Assembly (NCBI GenBank): GCA_007570785.1
Contig: ML661900.1
Location: forward strand, 3,755,126 to 3,819,125
Length of the DNA stretch: 64,000 bases
Origin: Antilocapra americana
Lineage: Eukaryota; Chordata; Mammalia; Artiodactyla; Antilocapridae
Direction: 5' to 3'
Shown: positions 13,096 to 23,859 of the stretch, piece by piece
Layout: every line of letters begins with the position of its first letter
How positions within the stretch are numbered: the stretch's first letter is position 1
Notes under the pieces: model-generated
What the model was told of the DNA's origin: nothing
The model's database searches: none
Seen by the model: only the letters and a program-made list of their open reading frames with translations
Program-made: the position numbers and the translations under genes

Positions 13096-13669
13096 GAAAT
13101 ACAAATCACAACCTAACAACTACAGTGAGATACCATTTCACAAATACCAGGATGGCTAAAATCCAAAAGACAAACAAAACCAGCGTTATAGACGATGTGA
13201 GAAATTGTAACCCACCATACATTGCTGATTGTGAATGTAATAGGGTGCAGCTGGTTCTGTAAACATTCTGGCAATTCCTCGAGTGGTTAGATACAGAGTT
13301 GCAGTACAAGCTAGCAATTTCATTCTTAGATATATATCCAAGGGAAATGAAAACAGGTCCACAAAAAAGCTTATACACAAATGGTCACAGAAGCATTATC
13401 TATAGTATTCAGAAGCTGAAACAATCCAAATGTCTATCAACTGCTGAATGGATTTAAAAAATGTGGTACCCACACAATACAATTATTATTCATTCATAAA
13501 AGAAATGAAGGTCTTGGAAAAGTCAAACTACCAAGACAGGAAAAACATCAATGACTGCCAGGGATTGAGGGGGAAAGGAGGAATAGGCAGAGGAAAGAGA
13601 ATCCTTAGGTCTGTGAAAGTACTCTGGATAATACTGTAATGATGGATACATGTCATTTTGTGTATGTGT

Positions 13670-13863
13670 GTGCATGCTCACTCAGTCGTGTCCAACTCTT
13701 TGTGACTATATGAACTGTATCCTGCCACAGGATTTTCCTGGCAAAAATACTGGAGTGGGTTGCCATTTCCTATTCTAGGCGATCTTCCTGACCCAGGGAT
13801 CAAATCCACGTCTCCTGCATTGGCAGGCAGATTCTTTACTACTGAGCCACCTGAGAAGTCCTC
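13670..13863 (-). repeat. Bov-tA SINE nested in L1
   Basis: The plus strand shows the reverse-complement Bov-tA pattern: 'ctcagtcgtgtccaactc', 'tactggagtgggttgcc', 'ttcctgacccagggatc' and 'tgcattggcaggcag', ending 'agccacctgagaagtcc'. Confidence 0.9.
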
Positions 13864-14126
13864 ACATGCCATTATACATTTGTCCTACCCCATAAAATGT
13901 ACACCAAGAGTAAAGTCCATGTAAACTATAGACTTTAGACCACAATAATTTGCCAGTGTAGGTTCATCAATCATAACAAATGTACTACTCTGGCAAGGGA
14001 TGTTGATAATGGGGAGGCTATAAACGAGTAGAGACAGGGAATACATAGAAAGTCTCTGTATTTTCCTAATTTTGCTGCAATTCTAAAACTGCTCTAAGAA
14101 AAGGTTTCTATTAAAAAAAAAAAAAG

Positions 14127-14690
14127 ACAGAGAGGGTTCTTATAGTGCTGCAGGAAGATGCTGAACTCAACTCCTCCTATGTATACAACAAATCTAAAAC
14201 TAATCTATGAATAATTTCCTGGAAAGGAACATAAAAACTTGGTAAAAACAACTTCCACAATAAAGGGCAGAACATCAATAGAGATATGAGAGGCAGAGGA
14301 TGAAAGAGGCAGAGATGGTTTCACCAAGGAAAACCCCAATATCAGCTGTGTCAATTTACAATCAGGAGGGACCAGAAGGTACTGATCTTTTCTCTGAAAA
14401 GTAAGGGATCTGAGCTCTACATCAAGCACTCCAACCCCCAGACCCTGCACAGGGTGAGAGATGAGCCCCCAAAACAACTGTCTTTAAATAACAATAGAAA
14501 ATATGTCCAGGAAACCTACAGAACTTCTGGGAATGGACAACCACTCTTAAAAACTCACAGGTAGATTTACTCAACCCAGGAATCAGCACAAAAACACCTG
14601 ATTAAAAAGTGCATAGGCCATAAGTGATGAGGACCCACTTTCTAATCTTGAAGCATCTGCCAGGGACTGAGCCATTGGCAGGAGCCTTTT
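14127..14690 (+). repeat. Possible L1 5' UTR-like fragment
   Basis: The segment has the composition and some phrases of an old L1 5' region, following directly on the poly(A) of the previous L1. I cannot place it with certainty. It could also be unique intron sequence. Confidence 0.35.
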
Positions 14691-15088
14691 CTAAGATTTA
14701 TTTTTTATTGAAGTAACCTTGGCTTATACTGTTATGTAATTTCACATGCACAACATGATATTTCTACTTCTGTATACCCAACAGTGTGCTCACCAAAAAT
14801 TTAGATTCAATCTGTCAAGACAGTTAACCACCTTTACCCATTTTATCATACTCCCCTCCTGCCCCTTCTCCTCTGGTAATCATTATTCTGTTCTCTGTAT
14901 CTGCATGTTTCTTTTGGTTTGGGTTGTTCACTTACTTTTTGTTTTTATATTTCACATAAGTGAAACCTTACAGTATTTATCTTTCTCCATGCGACTGACT
15001 TCACTGAGCATAGTACACTCAAGCTCTATCCAAGTTGTTGCAAATGGCAAGATTTCATCTTTTTATGGCTGAGTAGTATTTCATTATG

Positions 15089-15112
15089 TGTGTATACAAA
15101 TATACATATATA

Positions 15113-15151
<39 letters not shown>

Positions 15152-15153
15152 CA
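15089..15153. repeat. Compound (TG)n/(TA)n microsatellite
   Basis: Alternating purine-pyrimidine runs lie inside the antisense L1: a TG run of about nine units followed by a TA run of about twelve units. Such runs are length-polymorphic and prone to non-B DNA. Confidence 0.95.
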
Positions 15154-16448
15154 CATCTTCTTTATCCATTCATCTATTGATAAGCACTTAGATTGTTTGC
15201 ACATCTTGGTGATTACAAATAATGTGGCAATGAACATGGGGGCACAGGTATCTTTTCAGATTAGTGTTTTCACATTCCTTAAATAAATACCAGAAAGTGG
15301 GATAGCTGGATCATATGGTAGATCTATTCCTAATATTTGAAGAATGTCCATAATGTCTTCTAAAGTGCCTGCACCAATTTATAGTCCCACCAACAGTGCA
15401 TTAGGTTTCCCTTTTCTCCATAGTTTCACCAGCATTTGTTATTTCTTGGCTTTCCAATAATAGCCATTCTAACTGCCATGAGGAGATATCTCATTATAGC
15501 TTAGATTTGCATTTCCCTATTAATGATGTTGAACACCTTTTCATGTGCCTATTGTCATTTGTATGTCTTCGTTGGAAAAACATCTATTCAGATAATCTGC
15601 CCACTTTTCAATGGACTGTTGCTTTTTGTTGCTGTTGAGCTGTATTAGTTCTTTATACATTTTGAATATTAACCCCTTATCAGATACATCATTTGCAAAT
15701 ACCTTCTTCCATTCAATAGGTTGTCTTTGTTTTGTTAATGGTTTCCTTTACCGCACATAAGTTTTTTAATTTAATGTAGTCTCATTTGTTTCCTTTTGCT
15801 TTTGTTTCCCCTTGCCTTAAGAAACTAATCTAGAAAGATATTGCTAAGATTGATGTCAAGGAACATACTACCTACAGTTTCTTCTAGGAGTTTTATGGTT
15901 TCAGGTCTTACATTTAAATCATTAGTTCATTTTGAGTTGATTTTGTTTACAGTGTGAGATAGCGGTCTAGTTTCTTTTTTTTGCATCTTGCTGTCAAGTT
16001 TTCCTAGGACCATCTGTTGAAGAAGCCGTCCTTCCTCCATTGTATGAGCTTTGTTCCTCTGTCATAAATCAGTAGTCCACATATGAGTGGGTTTATTTCT
16101 CAAATCTCTTCTACTGCTAAGTTTATCTGTTTCTCTGCCAATGCCATGCTGTATTGCTTACTATGGCTTTTCAAAATAGTTTGCAATCAGGGAGTGTGAT
16201 AACTCCAGTTTTGTTCTTTTTTTTTCAGGATGCTTTGGCTATTCAGTATCTTGTGCCTCCATATAAATTTTAATATTATATGAATTTCATAATTTTGGGC
16301 TTTATATCTCTGAAAAATATCCCTGGAATGTTGACAGGATTGCACTGAATCTGTAGATTGCATTAGGTAATATGTAATATGGCCTTTTTAACAATATTAA
16401 TTCTTCCAATCCATAAGCATGGAATATCTATTTATTTGTGTCTTCTCT

Positions 16449-16734
16449 AATTTCTTTCTGGAGAAGGCAATGGCAACCCACTCCAGTACTCTTGCCTGGA
16501 AAATCCCATGGATGGAGGAGCCTGGTAGGCTGCAATCCATGGAGTTGCTACAAGTCGGACACAACTGAGTGACTTCACTTTCATGCACTGGAGAAGGAAA
16601 TGGCAATCCACTCCAGTATTCTTGCCTGGAGAATCCCAGGGACAGCAGAGCCGGGTGGGCTGCCGACTATGGGGTCGCACAGAGTCAGACATGACTGAAG
16701 CAACTCAGCAGCAGCAGCAGCAGCAATTTCTTTC
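16449..16734 (+). repeat. Bov-A2 dimeric SINE with 10-base target duplication
   Basis: Two A-type monomers each start 'gagaaggaaatggcaa/gagaaggcaatggcaa'. They are joined by 'gtgacttcactttcatgc' and followed by (GCA)n at 16708-16724. The direct repeat AATTTCTTTC flanks it at 16449-16458 and 16725-16734. The host is an antisense L1. Confidence 0.95.
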
Positions 16735-16946
16735 AACAATGTCTTATATTTTTGAGTTTAAAGGTCTTTCAAATCCTTACTTTTATTCCTGTTTTATTAT
16801 TTTATTGCAATTTAAATAGGATTCTTTTCCTAATTTCTCTTTCTGCTAGCACATTGTTAGCATATAGAAACACAACAGATTTCTGTATTTTTATTTTGTA
16901 TCCTGAAACTATACTGTAGTTATTATTTCTTGTCTTTCTTTTTTTG

Positions 16947-17047
16947 GCTGATTAGCATGTGGAATCTTAGTTCTTCAACCAGGGATCAACCTGTGCCCCC
17001 TGCAGTGGAAGTGTGGAGTCCTAACAAGTGGTCTGCCAGGGAATTCC
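16947..17047 (-). repeat. CHR SINE fragment, antisense
   Basis: The plus strand reads 'ttagttcttcaaccaggg', 'ccctgcagtggaagtgtgg' and 'gtctgccagggaattcccc', which is the reversed 5' end of a CHR-type element. It is nested in the antisense L1. Confidence 0.8.
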
Positions 17048-17589
17048 CCTGTATTTATTTCTAATAGTTTTTTGGTGCCATCCTTAGGGTTCTCTATTTA
17101 TAAAATCATGTTATCCACAAACAGTGATGAATTTACATCTTCTTTCCAATTTGGATGCCTTCTACTTCCTTTTCCTGCCTGAGTGCTCTGGCTAGGACTT
17201 CCAATACTGTGCTGAATAAGAGTGGCAAGAGTTGCATCTTTGTCTTGCCCCGATTTTAGACAGATAGCTTTAAGTTTTTCACCATTAAGTATGATGTTAA
17301 CTGAAGGTCTGTTTCATATATGGCCTTTAGTATGTTGACGTATATTCCTCTTAAATGCACTGGGTTGAGAGTGTTTATCATAAATGAGCATTAAATGTTG
17401 TCACATGCTTTTTTCTGCATTTACTGAGATAATCATATGATTTTCAGCCTTTATTTTGTTAAAGCGGGATATCACATTTACTGATTTGTAGATGCAAATT
17501 CAAAAAAAAAAAAAACACTGAAATGTACACTTTAACGGTTGAATTTTCTACGTGAAATATCTCAATAAAGCTGCTTTTTTAAAAAAGGA

Positions 17590-18500
17590 CTTAGAATTTC
17601 CAAAATTTCAGTTACTACTTTCATACTTGTCCTAACTACCATCTGTACTATTATCTACATAACATTTTTCTATGAAAAGAACTACATTTTTACTTAAATT
17701 TTAAAAGGAAACATAACACCACCATAAATGAAAAATCAGCTAATATAAAAAAATGAATACGGCAAAATATGGGGAGTGCTACTCAAATTAAATTTGAGAA
17801 CTCCAGGCTACAGGAAAACAATGGCCAAGCAGAAAACAGAGCATACACACACAAAAAAGTTAGTAAGCAGAGAATGAACACTAGGACTAACTGGGCCCAA
17901 GGGTTCTGAACAGGTTGCTACCTGTGATGAACTGAAGTCTCACTTGTCCTACCCTGCCCCGCAGTCCTGGAATGTAGGGACACCTGAGAGTCCTAGAGAT
18001 AAAAACGTGAAGACTGGCTCAAGTGCCAGGAAAGGCCTCTGTCCTCTCTGAGTTCAGGAACATAAGTTCTGAAAAGGCAAGAATAAAACGGCAGGCCCAA
18101 AACAGGAAGAAGCATGCTATTAGCTAAAAAATATAGCCCCAATTAACTGAAGTAACGAAGGTACATCTATCTATGAACTGTCTCATGTTTGTCAGTAAAT
18201 TCTAGAAAAATCAGGATTTCAATCAGTTACTCTTCAACATTCATAAAATTGATCACTCATGTTTTTGCCTTTTCTGAAATAAAAGAAAATCTTGGGTATT
18301 TACTTTCTGAGACTGGAATTTAAACAATGCTGATGTGAGCACACTCAAAACTATTGGTAATTTTTCACATTTGCCAAATGGAAAATAAGTGCATAACAGT
18401 AAAATAAGTATTTTGAAAAGCACTACAGACATTTTATAATTCCAAGTTGTTTAATGAGGTTTTCCATTCTGATCACTCCTATATTTATTACCATGAAAAC
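17590..18500. other. SCAPER intron 1, unassigned
   Basis: I see no confident repeat or exon here. It carries several T- and A-rich stretches only. Confidence 0.4.
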
Positions 18501-18507
18501 ATCAAGT

Positions 18508-19717
18508 AAGAGGTATTTCAAGCTGGTTTTAGAAAAGGCAGAGGAACCAGAGATCAAACTGCCAACATCCACTGGATCATTGAAAAAGCAAGAGAGTTCC
18601 AGAAAAACATCTATTTCTGCTTTATTGACTATGCCAAAGCCTTTGACTGTGTGGATCACAATAAACTGTGGAAAATTCTGAATGAGATGAGAATACCAGA
18701 CCACCTGACCTGTCTCTTGAGAAATCTGTATGCAGGTCAGGAAGCAACAGTTAGAACTGGACATGGAACAACAGACTGGTTCCAAATAGGAAAAGGAGTA
18801 CATCAAGGCGGTATACTGTCACCCTGCTTATTTAACTTATATGCAGAGTACATCTTGAGAAACACTGGGCTGGATAAAGCACAAGCTGGAATCAAGATTG
18901 CCGGGAGAAATATCAATAACTTCAGATATGCAGATGACATCACCCTTATGGCAGAAAGTGAAGAAGAACTAAAAAGCCTCGTGAGGAAAGTGAAAGAGGA
19001 GACTGAAAAAACTGGCTTAAAACTCAACATTCAAAACACTAAGACCATGACTTCCGGTCCCATCACTTCATAGCAGATAGATGGGGAAACAGCAGAAACA
19101 GTGGCTGACTTTATTTTCTTGGGCTCCAAAATCAATGCAGATGGTGACTGCAGCCATGAAATTAAAAGACTCTTACACCTTGGAAGGAAAGTTATAACCA
19201 ACCTACATAGCATATTAAAAAGCAGAGACATTACTTTGCCAACAAAGGTCTGTCTAGTCAAGGCTATGGTTTTTCCAGTAGTTATGTATGGATGTGAGAA
19301 TTGGACTATAAAGAAAGCTGAGCACCGAAGAATTGATGCTTTTGAACTGTGGTGTTGGAGAAGACTCTTGAGAGTCCCTTGGACTGCAAGGAAATCCAAC
19401 CAGTCCATCCTAAAGGAGATCAGTCCTGGGTGTTCATTGGAAGGACTGATGTTGAAGCTGAAACTCCAATACTCTGGCCATGTGATGTGAAGAGCTGACT
19501 CATTTGAAAAGACCCTGATGCTGGGAAAGATTGAGGACAGGAGAAGAAGGGGAAGACAGAGGATGAGACGGCTGGATGGCATCACCAACTCAATGGACAT
19601 GAGTTTGGGTAGACCCTGGGAGTTGTTGATGGACAGAGAGGCCTGGTGTGCTGCAGTTCATGGGGCGGCAAAGAGTTGGACACGACTGAGCAACTGAACT
19701 GAACTGAAGAGGTATTT
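18508..19717 (+). mobile_element. 5'-truncated BovB LINE with 11-base target duplication
   Basis: Bases 18519-19706 begin within the reverse transcriptase ('ggttttagaaaaggcagagg') and run to the standard 3' end 'gagcaactgaactgaactg'. The frame shows the fingers-palm region, a Y-A-D-D motif near 18930 and the C-terminal '[11 protein letters not shown]' stretch. Stops at about 19071 and 19487 break it. The direct repeat AAGAGGTATTT lies at 18508-18518 and 19707-19717. It is the best-preserved reverse transcriptase segment in the window but is not coding-competent. Confidence 0.95.
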
Positions 19718-19719
19718 AT

Positions 19720-20740
19720 TTTCTCCCACAAACCCATGCCTCTTTGAAAATATCAAAATTACCTCTCTTTTCCAACAATATATTAAAAGTGGGCTTGACA
19801 CATAGATAAATCTTTACAAATGAAATATGATATCTGAGATTTGCTTCGAAAAGAATGGGAAGCGACAGCTTTTGTGGGGCAAGACTGTTCGTGCACAGGT
19901 AATTGCTGAAATAGACTGGGACATGGAAATTAATTTTTCTATTCTCTCCACTTTGCATATGTTTTCAAAATATATAATAAAATTACTTTAGGAAGTTATC
20001 ACTAAAATGTAGAAATTATTTTAGCAAAGTTTCATGAAATCTTTAGTGTTTCATGTCACAGAGCGAAAAAATACTGCCTTCTAATAGTTTTTAAGGATGT
20101 CTCCACCAATGGACTGTAGATCTTTCTCTTTATATTCCATAAGACCTACCGCCAAAGCCAGACACACATTTGTAAAAAAGGTTACCATCTAAGCATAAAA
20201 TTAGAAAGATTTTTATTAGTGACTTGTTTTGTTATACAAGCCATTGGTTGTTTTCATTTCTACAATTTCAGAAATGCTGATTCCACAAATGATATTAGAC
20301 TGCACCATTAAAGAGAATCCTATTTATCTTCCCATTAAATACCACTACCATTTTCTAAGTGTTTAAAGAATGTTCCTATATGATTTCCCAGAGAATTTCT
20401 GCTTCTTCTTTAAACTAGGTTGGGTTGTGATCAGGTGTAAAGGTGAAAGAAGATAACAATACCCTTCATATAGTGGCTAAATGAAGGAAATACTGAACTT
20501 AGTATCAAATCAACATTTTAGAGATTGTTAAATATCTATGAAGCTGAAAGAACAATTTTGAAGTCTATGCTTAAAATACTAGATCCTTTGGAGCTCAATT
20601 AGCCAATTTTTCATAACTGTATCTATATAGCAACACTGATTATGTTTCCATACATATCCACCAGGTAAACTGACCTAAACCACTGGGGTTCAGAAAATGA
20701 AAAAAAAATTGCAGCTCAAGGGAGTGGGGACAAAGAAAGA
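19720..20740. other. SCAPER intron 1, unassigned
   Basis: This is unique-looking AT-rich sequence with no recognisable exon, RNA gene or young repeat. Confidence 0.4.
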
Positions 20741-20744
20741 AAAG

Positions 20745-20965
20745 GAAAAAGCATATGCTGAGTACTTAATATGGGCCAGAAGCAGTTCTAAAGCTTTAGA
20801 CACCTCATTTACTTGCTATCAACAAACTTGTGAGATGGACAATAATATCCATATTTGACAGATGAGGAAACCAAGGCTCAGAAAAATTTGTCTGTCAAAG
20901 GAAAGTAGGAGAGCTGGGATTCAAACTCAGATCAGTTTGCCTCCAAAGCCATTAAGCCACACTTC
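20745..20965 (+). repeat. MIR SINE
   Basis: The MIR core is well preserved: 'gacagatgaggaaaccaagg' followed by 'gagctgggattcaaactcag'. Confidence 0.8.
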
Positions 20966-21689
20966 CTTTCCAAATCATAAAAAAATTGACTCTGTAATTA
21001 ATATTAATTGCTTAGTGGGTATTACTCAAATCACTTCAATTTGCAGCATAAATCAATCTGCCACCAACACATTTTGAGGAAAAGTCGCATTTAACAACGA
21101 CCAAAAATACAAGGACCAGAGCATCAATATAAACCAGAGTGGGACACTGGTCAGAATACCAACCTTACGTTTGAAAAGCCTAATTCCATATGAACCATTT
21201 ACCAGCAGCTGATCTGGGACAAGGAATGACCTCAGTTTCCCCACTGGTAAAATGTGCAACGCTTATCCCATCCTTCCACCTCGGATCGTTGACACTGATG
21301 GGAACGAAACTGCTAACGCTGGTGAAATCAACATGTGAGTATATACAAAGAATAACTCTATTTAATAAGATATTATACCGAAGAGCTTATTTTCACGTTA
21401 GAATAACTTGGCAGAAATAGAATGAGGAATACAGTTCACCAACAACAGGAAGAAGCTGCTCTCAGGCGGGCGGGCCCCATCTCAGCGAGAGCCACTTGAC
21501 AGCGGCAGGTGCTGCTCCGAGGACCAGTTTTCTGTCTGCTTTAAAACAATCCGGTCCCTCACTGGCAGGGCAAGGAAGGCGCGAATGAAGGGCTGGGAAA
21601 GGAGCACCAAAAGAGGCAGGAGGCTAGGTTCTATTACACCCAGGTGCCAGGCCCTGGTTAAACTCTTTACCCCTCCAGGCCTCAATGTA

Positions 21690-22510
21690 CGCATCTGTGA
21701 GATGCAGAGACCTTTCCCGCCCTGCTTCCTGGGCAGAGCTAATACCCGAGTCAACGTGCGGGAAAAGCGTGGTAAACCCTGCTGAGAATGACACGGTGAC
21801 GATCACCTGTCAAATGAAAGGCTGGGAGGACGGCTCCTCCGCGAGCCCCTAGCAGTTTGGACATTCCGAAAGCCTCGACCCGCGGCCGCCCTGGGCCGCC
21901 CCTCTGATGGAGTAAGGCAGCCCCCCGCCCACCTCTCGGCCCGCGCTGTGCGCGGAGTCCCCTGTCGCTCGCACCCCCAGATGAGTCCGCAGGGCAGGCC
22001 CAGAGCCTGCCCGCCCGCGTCCCCAGGCCTCCTCGGGGGACCCCACGGCCCTCCCGAGCTGCCGCGGCTCCCCTCCCCCAGCAGTGTTCCCTGCCCCTCT
22101 CCGCTCGCACTCCCAGGTGAGGGGAGGGGGTGAAAGGGCGTACCCCGCCGCCATTTTGTCCCCTTGGCCCCCTCTACACCCTCCGCCGAGCCGCACCCCA
22201 GCCCAGGGTCTCCCGGCTCCACGTAACGCGAGCCCTTCGCGGACACTCACCCCCGGCCGCCCTGCGCAGTTCGGGGCTGCTCCGAGCGTCCCACCGGGAA
22301 GGGGGCGGGGCGGGGCGATTGCGGAGGGGCGGGGCGATGCGGAGGGGCGGGGCGGCGGGCGCGCACCACGTGACTCCCCGCCGCGGCCGCGCCCCTCCGT
22401 GTTCCCCTCGCCGGCAGCCCGCACGCAGGCGCAGCCCAGTTCCCGCCGACGGGCCGCCACGGCTGGAGGGCGGCAGTGGGTTTCCTTCGTGACCCGGGCG
22501 CGGCTGCTTC
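21690..22510 (-). promoter_or_regulatory. SCAPER: CpG island promoter of SCAPER
   Basis: The block is strongly GC- and CpG-rich while its surroundings are AT-rich. It contains three or more Sp1-type GC boxes (about 22302-22316, 22325-22336 and 22343-22355), an E-box CACGTG at 22367-22372 inside a GTCACGTGG-type site (minus strand), and an NRF1-like GCAGGCGCAG at 22425-22434. There is no clear TATA box. The gene assignment comes from distance and orientation to RCN2, which resemble the human SCAPER-RCN2 pair, and from the start-codon exon at 1842-1908 on the minus strand. A divergent transcript on the plus strand cannot be excluded. Confidence 0.75.
22251..22420 (-). other. SCAPER: Candidate non-coding exon 1 of SCAPER
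   Basis: On the minus strand a consensus donor GTGAGT begins at 22250 (22250-22245), so an exon would end at 22251. The 5' end is unknown and is placed loosely upstream within the GC-box and E-box cluster. Splicing from here to the acceptor at 1909-1910 would make an intron of about 20 kb. Only the donor and the CpG context are seen; no transcript evidence is available. Confidence 0.4.
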
Positions 22511-22539
22511 TCGGGTCTGTTCCCTTCCCCAGGCTGTGC

Positions 22540-23080
22540 TTGCATCCCGCTGTTGGCCACACAGTTGTTTCTCTCACTAAATCAGTCCCTCCCTTCCCTC
22601 AGCTTCCTTTATCACCAGTCTGTCCCGCAGATAAAGAACCTGGAAGTCCGCCTCGGAAATCTGCAACTCTGAAATTGCTTCAGAAAAGTAGCTGTCCTAA
22701 GCCAAACAGCTTACCCTCTGCCGCAAAGCTTTATTCGGCACCGCCCGTGTGCCAGACTTGAAAGGATCAAAGTACGAAGACCTAACAGTTGTGTTTGCTG
22801 TACTTCAAAGACAAACATACGAATTAAGTAATTCACCGTTGTCAGAACCATTCAGACCTTAATTAACACATAAATATTACCCCAGTCACTTCTCAGCCGG
22901 CTGAGAAGCTCATTCTTTGTTACCCACAGTATGCAGGAAGTTATGGAATCCAATGGAGTCTACCTCGCGTAGCTAGACTCTAAGTGCTGTGAGGGCAGAA
23001 ACCACACTGTTGGTGGTTCTGGCCGTTTCCACCTCCTGCCTTCTTAGAAAACTTGCTCTTTCATTTATAAGTGTTGCTGT
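22540..23080. other. Intergenic sequence upstream of the CpG island
   Basis: GC content falls off and no feature is recognised. A short (GTTT)n run lies at about 23078-23099. Confidence 0.4.
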
Positions 23081-23089
23081 TTGTTTGTT

Positions 23090-23235
23090 TGTTTGTTTTT
23101 AGCATCTACTGTATGCCAGGTGCTATTCTAGATGCTTGGAGTTAATAAATAAACAAAATAGATAAAAATCCGTGCCTTCCTAGAGCAGGGTAGAGATGGT
23201 AATTAAATGAGTAGGGTAAAGAGATCGCATACTGC
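23090..23235 (+). repeat. L2-like repeat fragment
   Basis: Phrases such as 'ctactgtatgccaggtgc' followed by 'aaacaaaatagataaaaatcc' are typical of an ancient L2-type LINE. Confidence 0.6.
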
Positions 23236-23369
23236 CATTTCATGAAAGATGGTTAGGGCCTTATTCCTCTCATTGTTGTCTCCTCTCCCTCTCATTTCCA
23301 TAAGCATCTAATCGACCATTCCCATCTTGAAATCTCTCACCCAACCCACCAAACCCCACTGAACTGAAC

Positions 23370-23580
23370 TACACAACAAGCAGTAAAGACTCTTGACTTT
23401 GGAGTCAGGTCAAGTAAGTGTGTGACCTTGGGAAAATTACTAAACACTCTAAACTTCATTTTTTTCTCATCTGTAAAATGTAGTTTTAAGATACACCCTA
23501 ATGGGTTTTTGTGAGTCTTAAATGAATCAATTTTTAGAAAGCACTTGAAATAGTTTAGTGTACAGTTAGAGCTTAAATCC
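23370..23580 (+). repeat. MIR SINE fragment
   Basis: It reads 'gactttggagtcaggtc', 'gtgtgaccttgggaaaatt' and 'tttctcatctgtaaaatg', the MIR core and 3' region. Confidence 0.8.
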
Positions 23581-23646
23581 TATCAGTGACTGTTTTCTTT
23601 TTTCATTTAGCCTTAAAACAAATAGGAGGTAGGTACTATCAAATAG

Positions 23647-23850
23647 AGGGTTCCCTGGTGGCTCAGATGGTAAAGAATCTGCCTGCAGTGCAGGAGACCT
23701 GGGTTCAATCCCTGGGTCAAGAAGATCCCCTGGAGAACGGAATGGCTACCCACTCCAGGATTCTTGTCTGGAGAATTCCATGGACAGAGGAGAATGGTGG
23801 GCTATAGTCCATGGGATTGCACAAGGAACAAGGACTCACTCAGTAAAAAG
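23647..23850 (+). repeat. Bov-tA SINE
   Basis: A full pattern is present from 'gttccctggtggctcagatg' through 'caatccctgggtcaagaaga' and 'ggacagaggagaatggtggg'. Confidence 0.93.
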
Positions 23851-23859
23851 TAAAGCTTA

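Larger units (their letters stand above)
7080..14124 (+). mobile_element. Long old L1 LINE carrying three nested insertions
   Basis: A single old L1 appears to run the whole length. A GC-richer 5' UTR-like part lies at about 7080-8040 and ORF1-region sequence at about 8080-9200. ORF2 phrases at 9240-11740 include 'gctaggccacaaaacaag', 'gaagaaatggataaattt' and 'caatccctatcaaaatac'. The 3' end at 13095-14110 finishes in a poly(A) run at about 14112-14124. It is interrupted by a CHR SINE (11881-12215), a BovB (12312-13088) and a Bov-tA (about 13670-13863), so it is older than all three. Every reading frame is broken. The boundary at 7080 is approximate. Confidence 0.75.
14695..17500 (-). mobile_element. 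Old L1 LINE, antisense
   Basis: On the plus strand the reversed L1 phrases run in order: 'ggctgagtagtatttcatt', 'ttatccattcatctattga', 'ccaacagtgcattagg', 'gtctttgttttgttaatgg' and 'aggacttccaatactgtg'. That places the 3' end at the left. A Bov-A2 dimer (16459-16724) and a CHR fragment (about 16947-17047) are nested inside. A TG/TA microsatellite has grown at 15089-15153. Just beyond, 17510-17585 is a separate short L1 3' end in plus sense, with 'atctcaataaagctg'. Confidence 0.85.

Noticed and set aside
21751..22761. Several long open frames (up to 242 codons) on both strands across 21.75-22.76 kb
   Set aside because: They overlap one another in different frames inside a CpG island, where stop codons are rare by composition. 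The products are Pro/Arg/Gly-rich with no domain.
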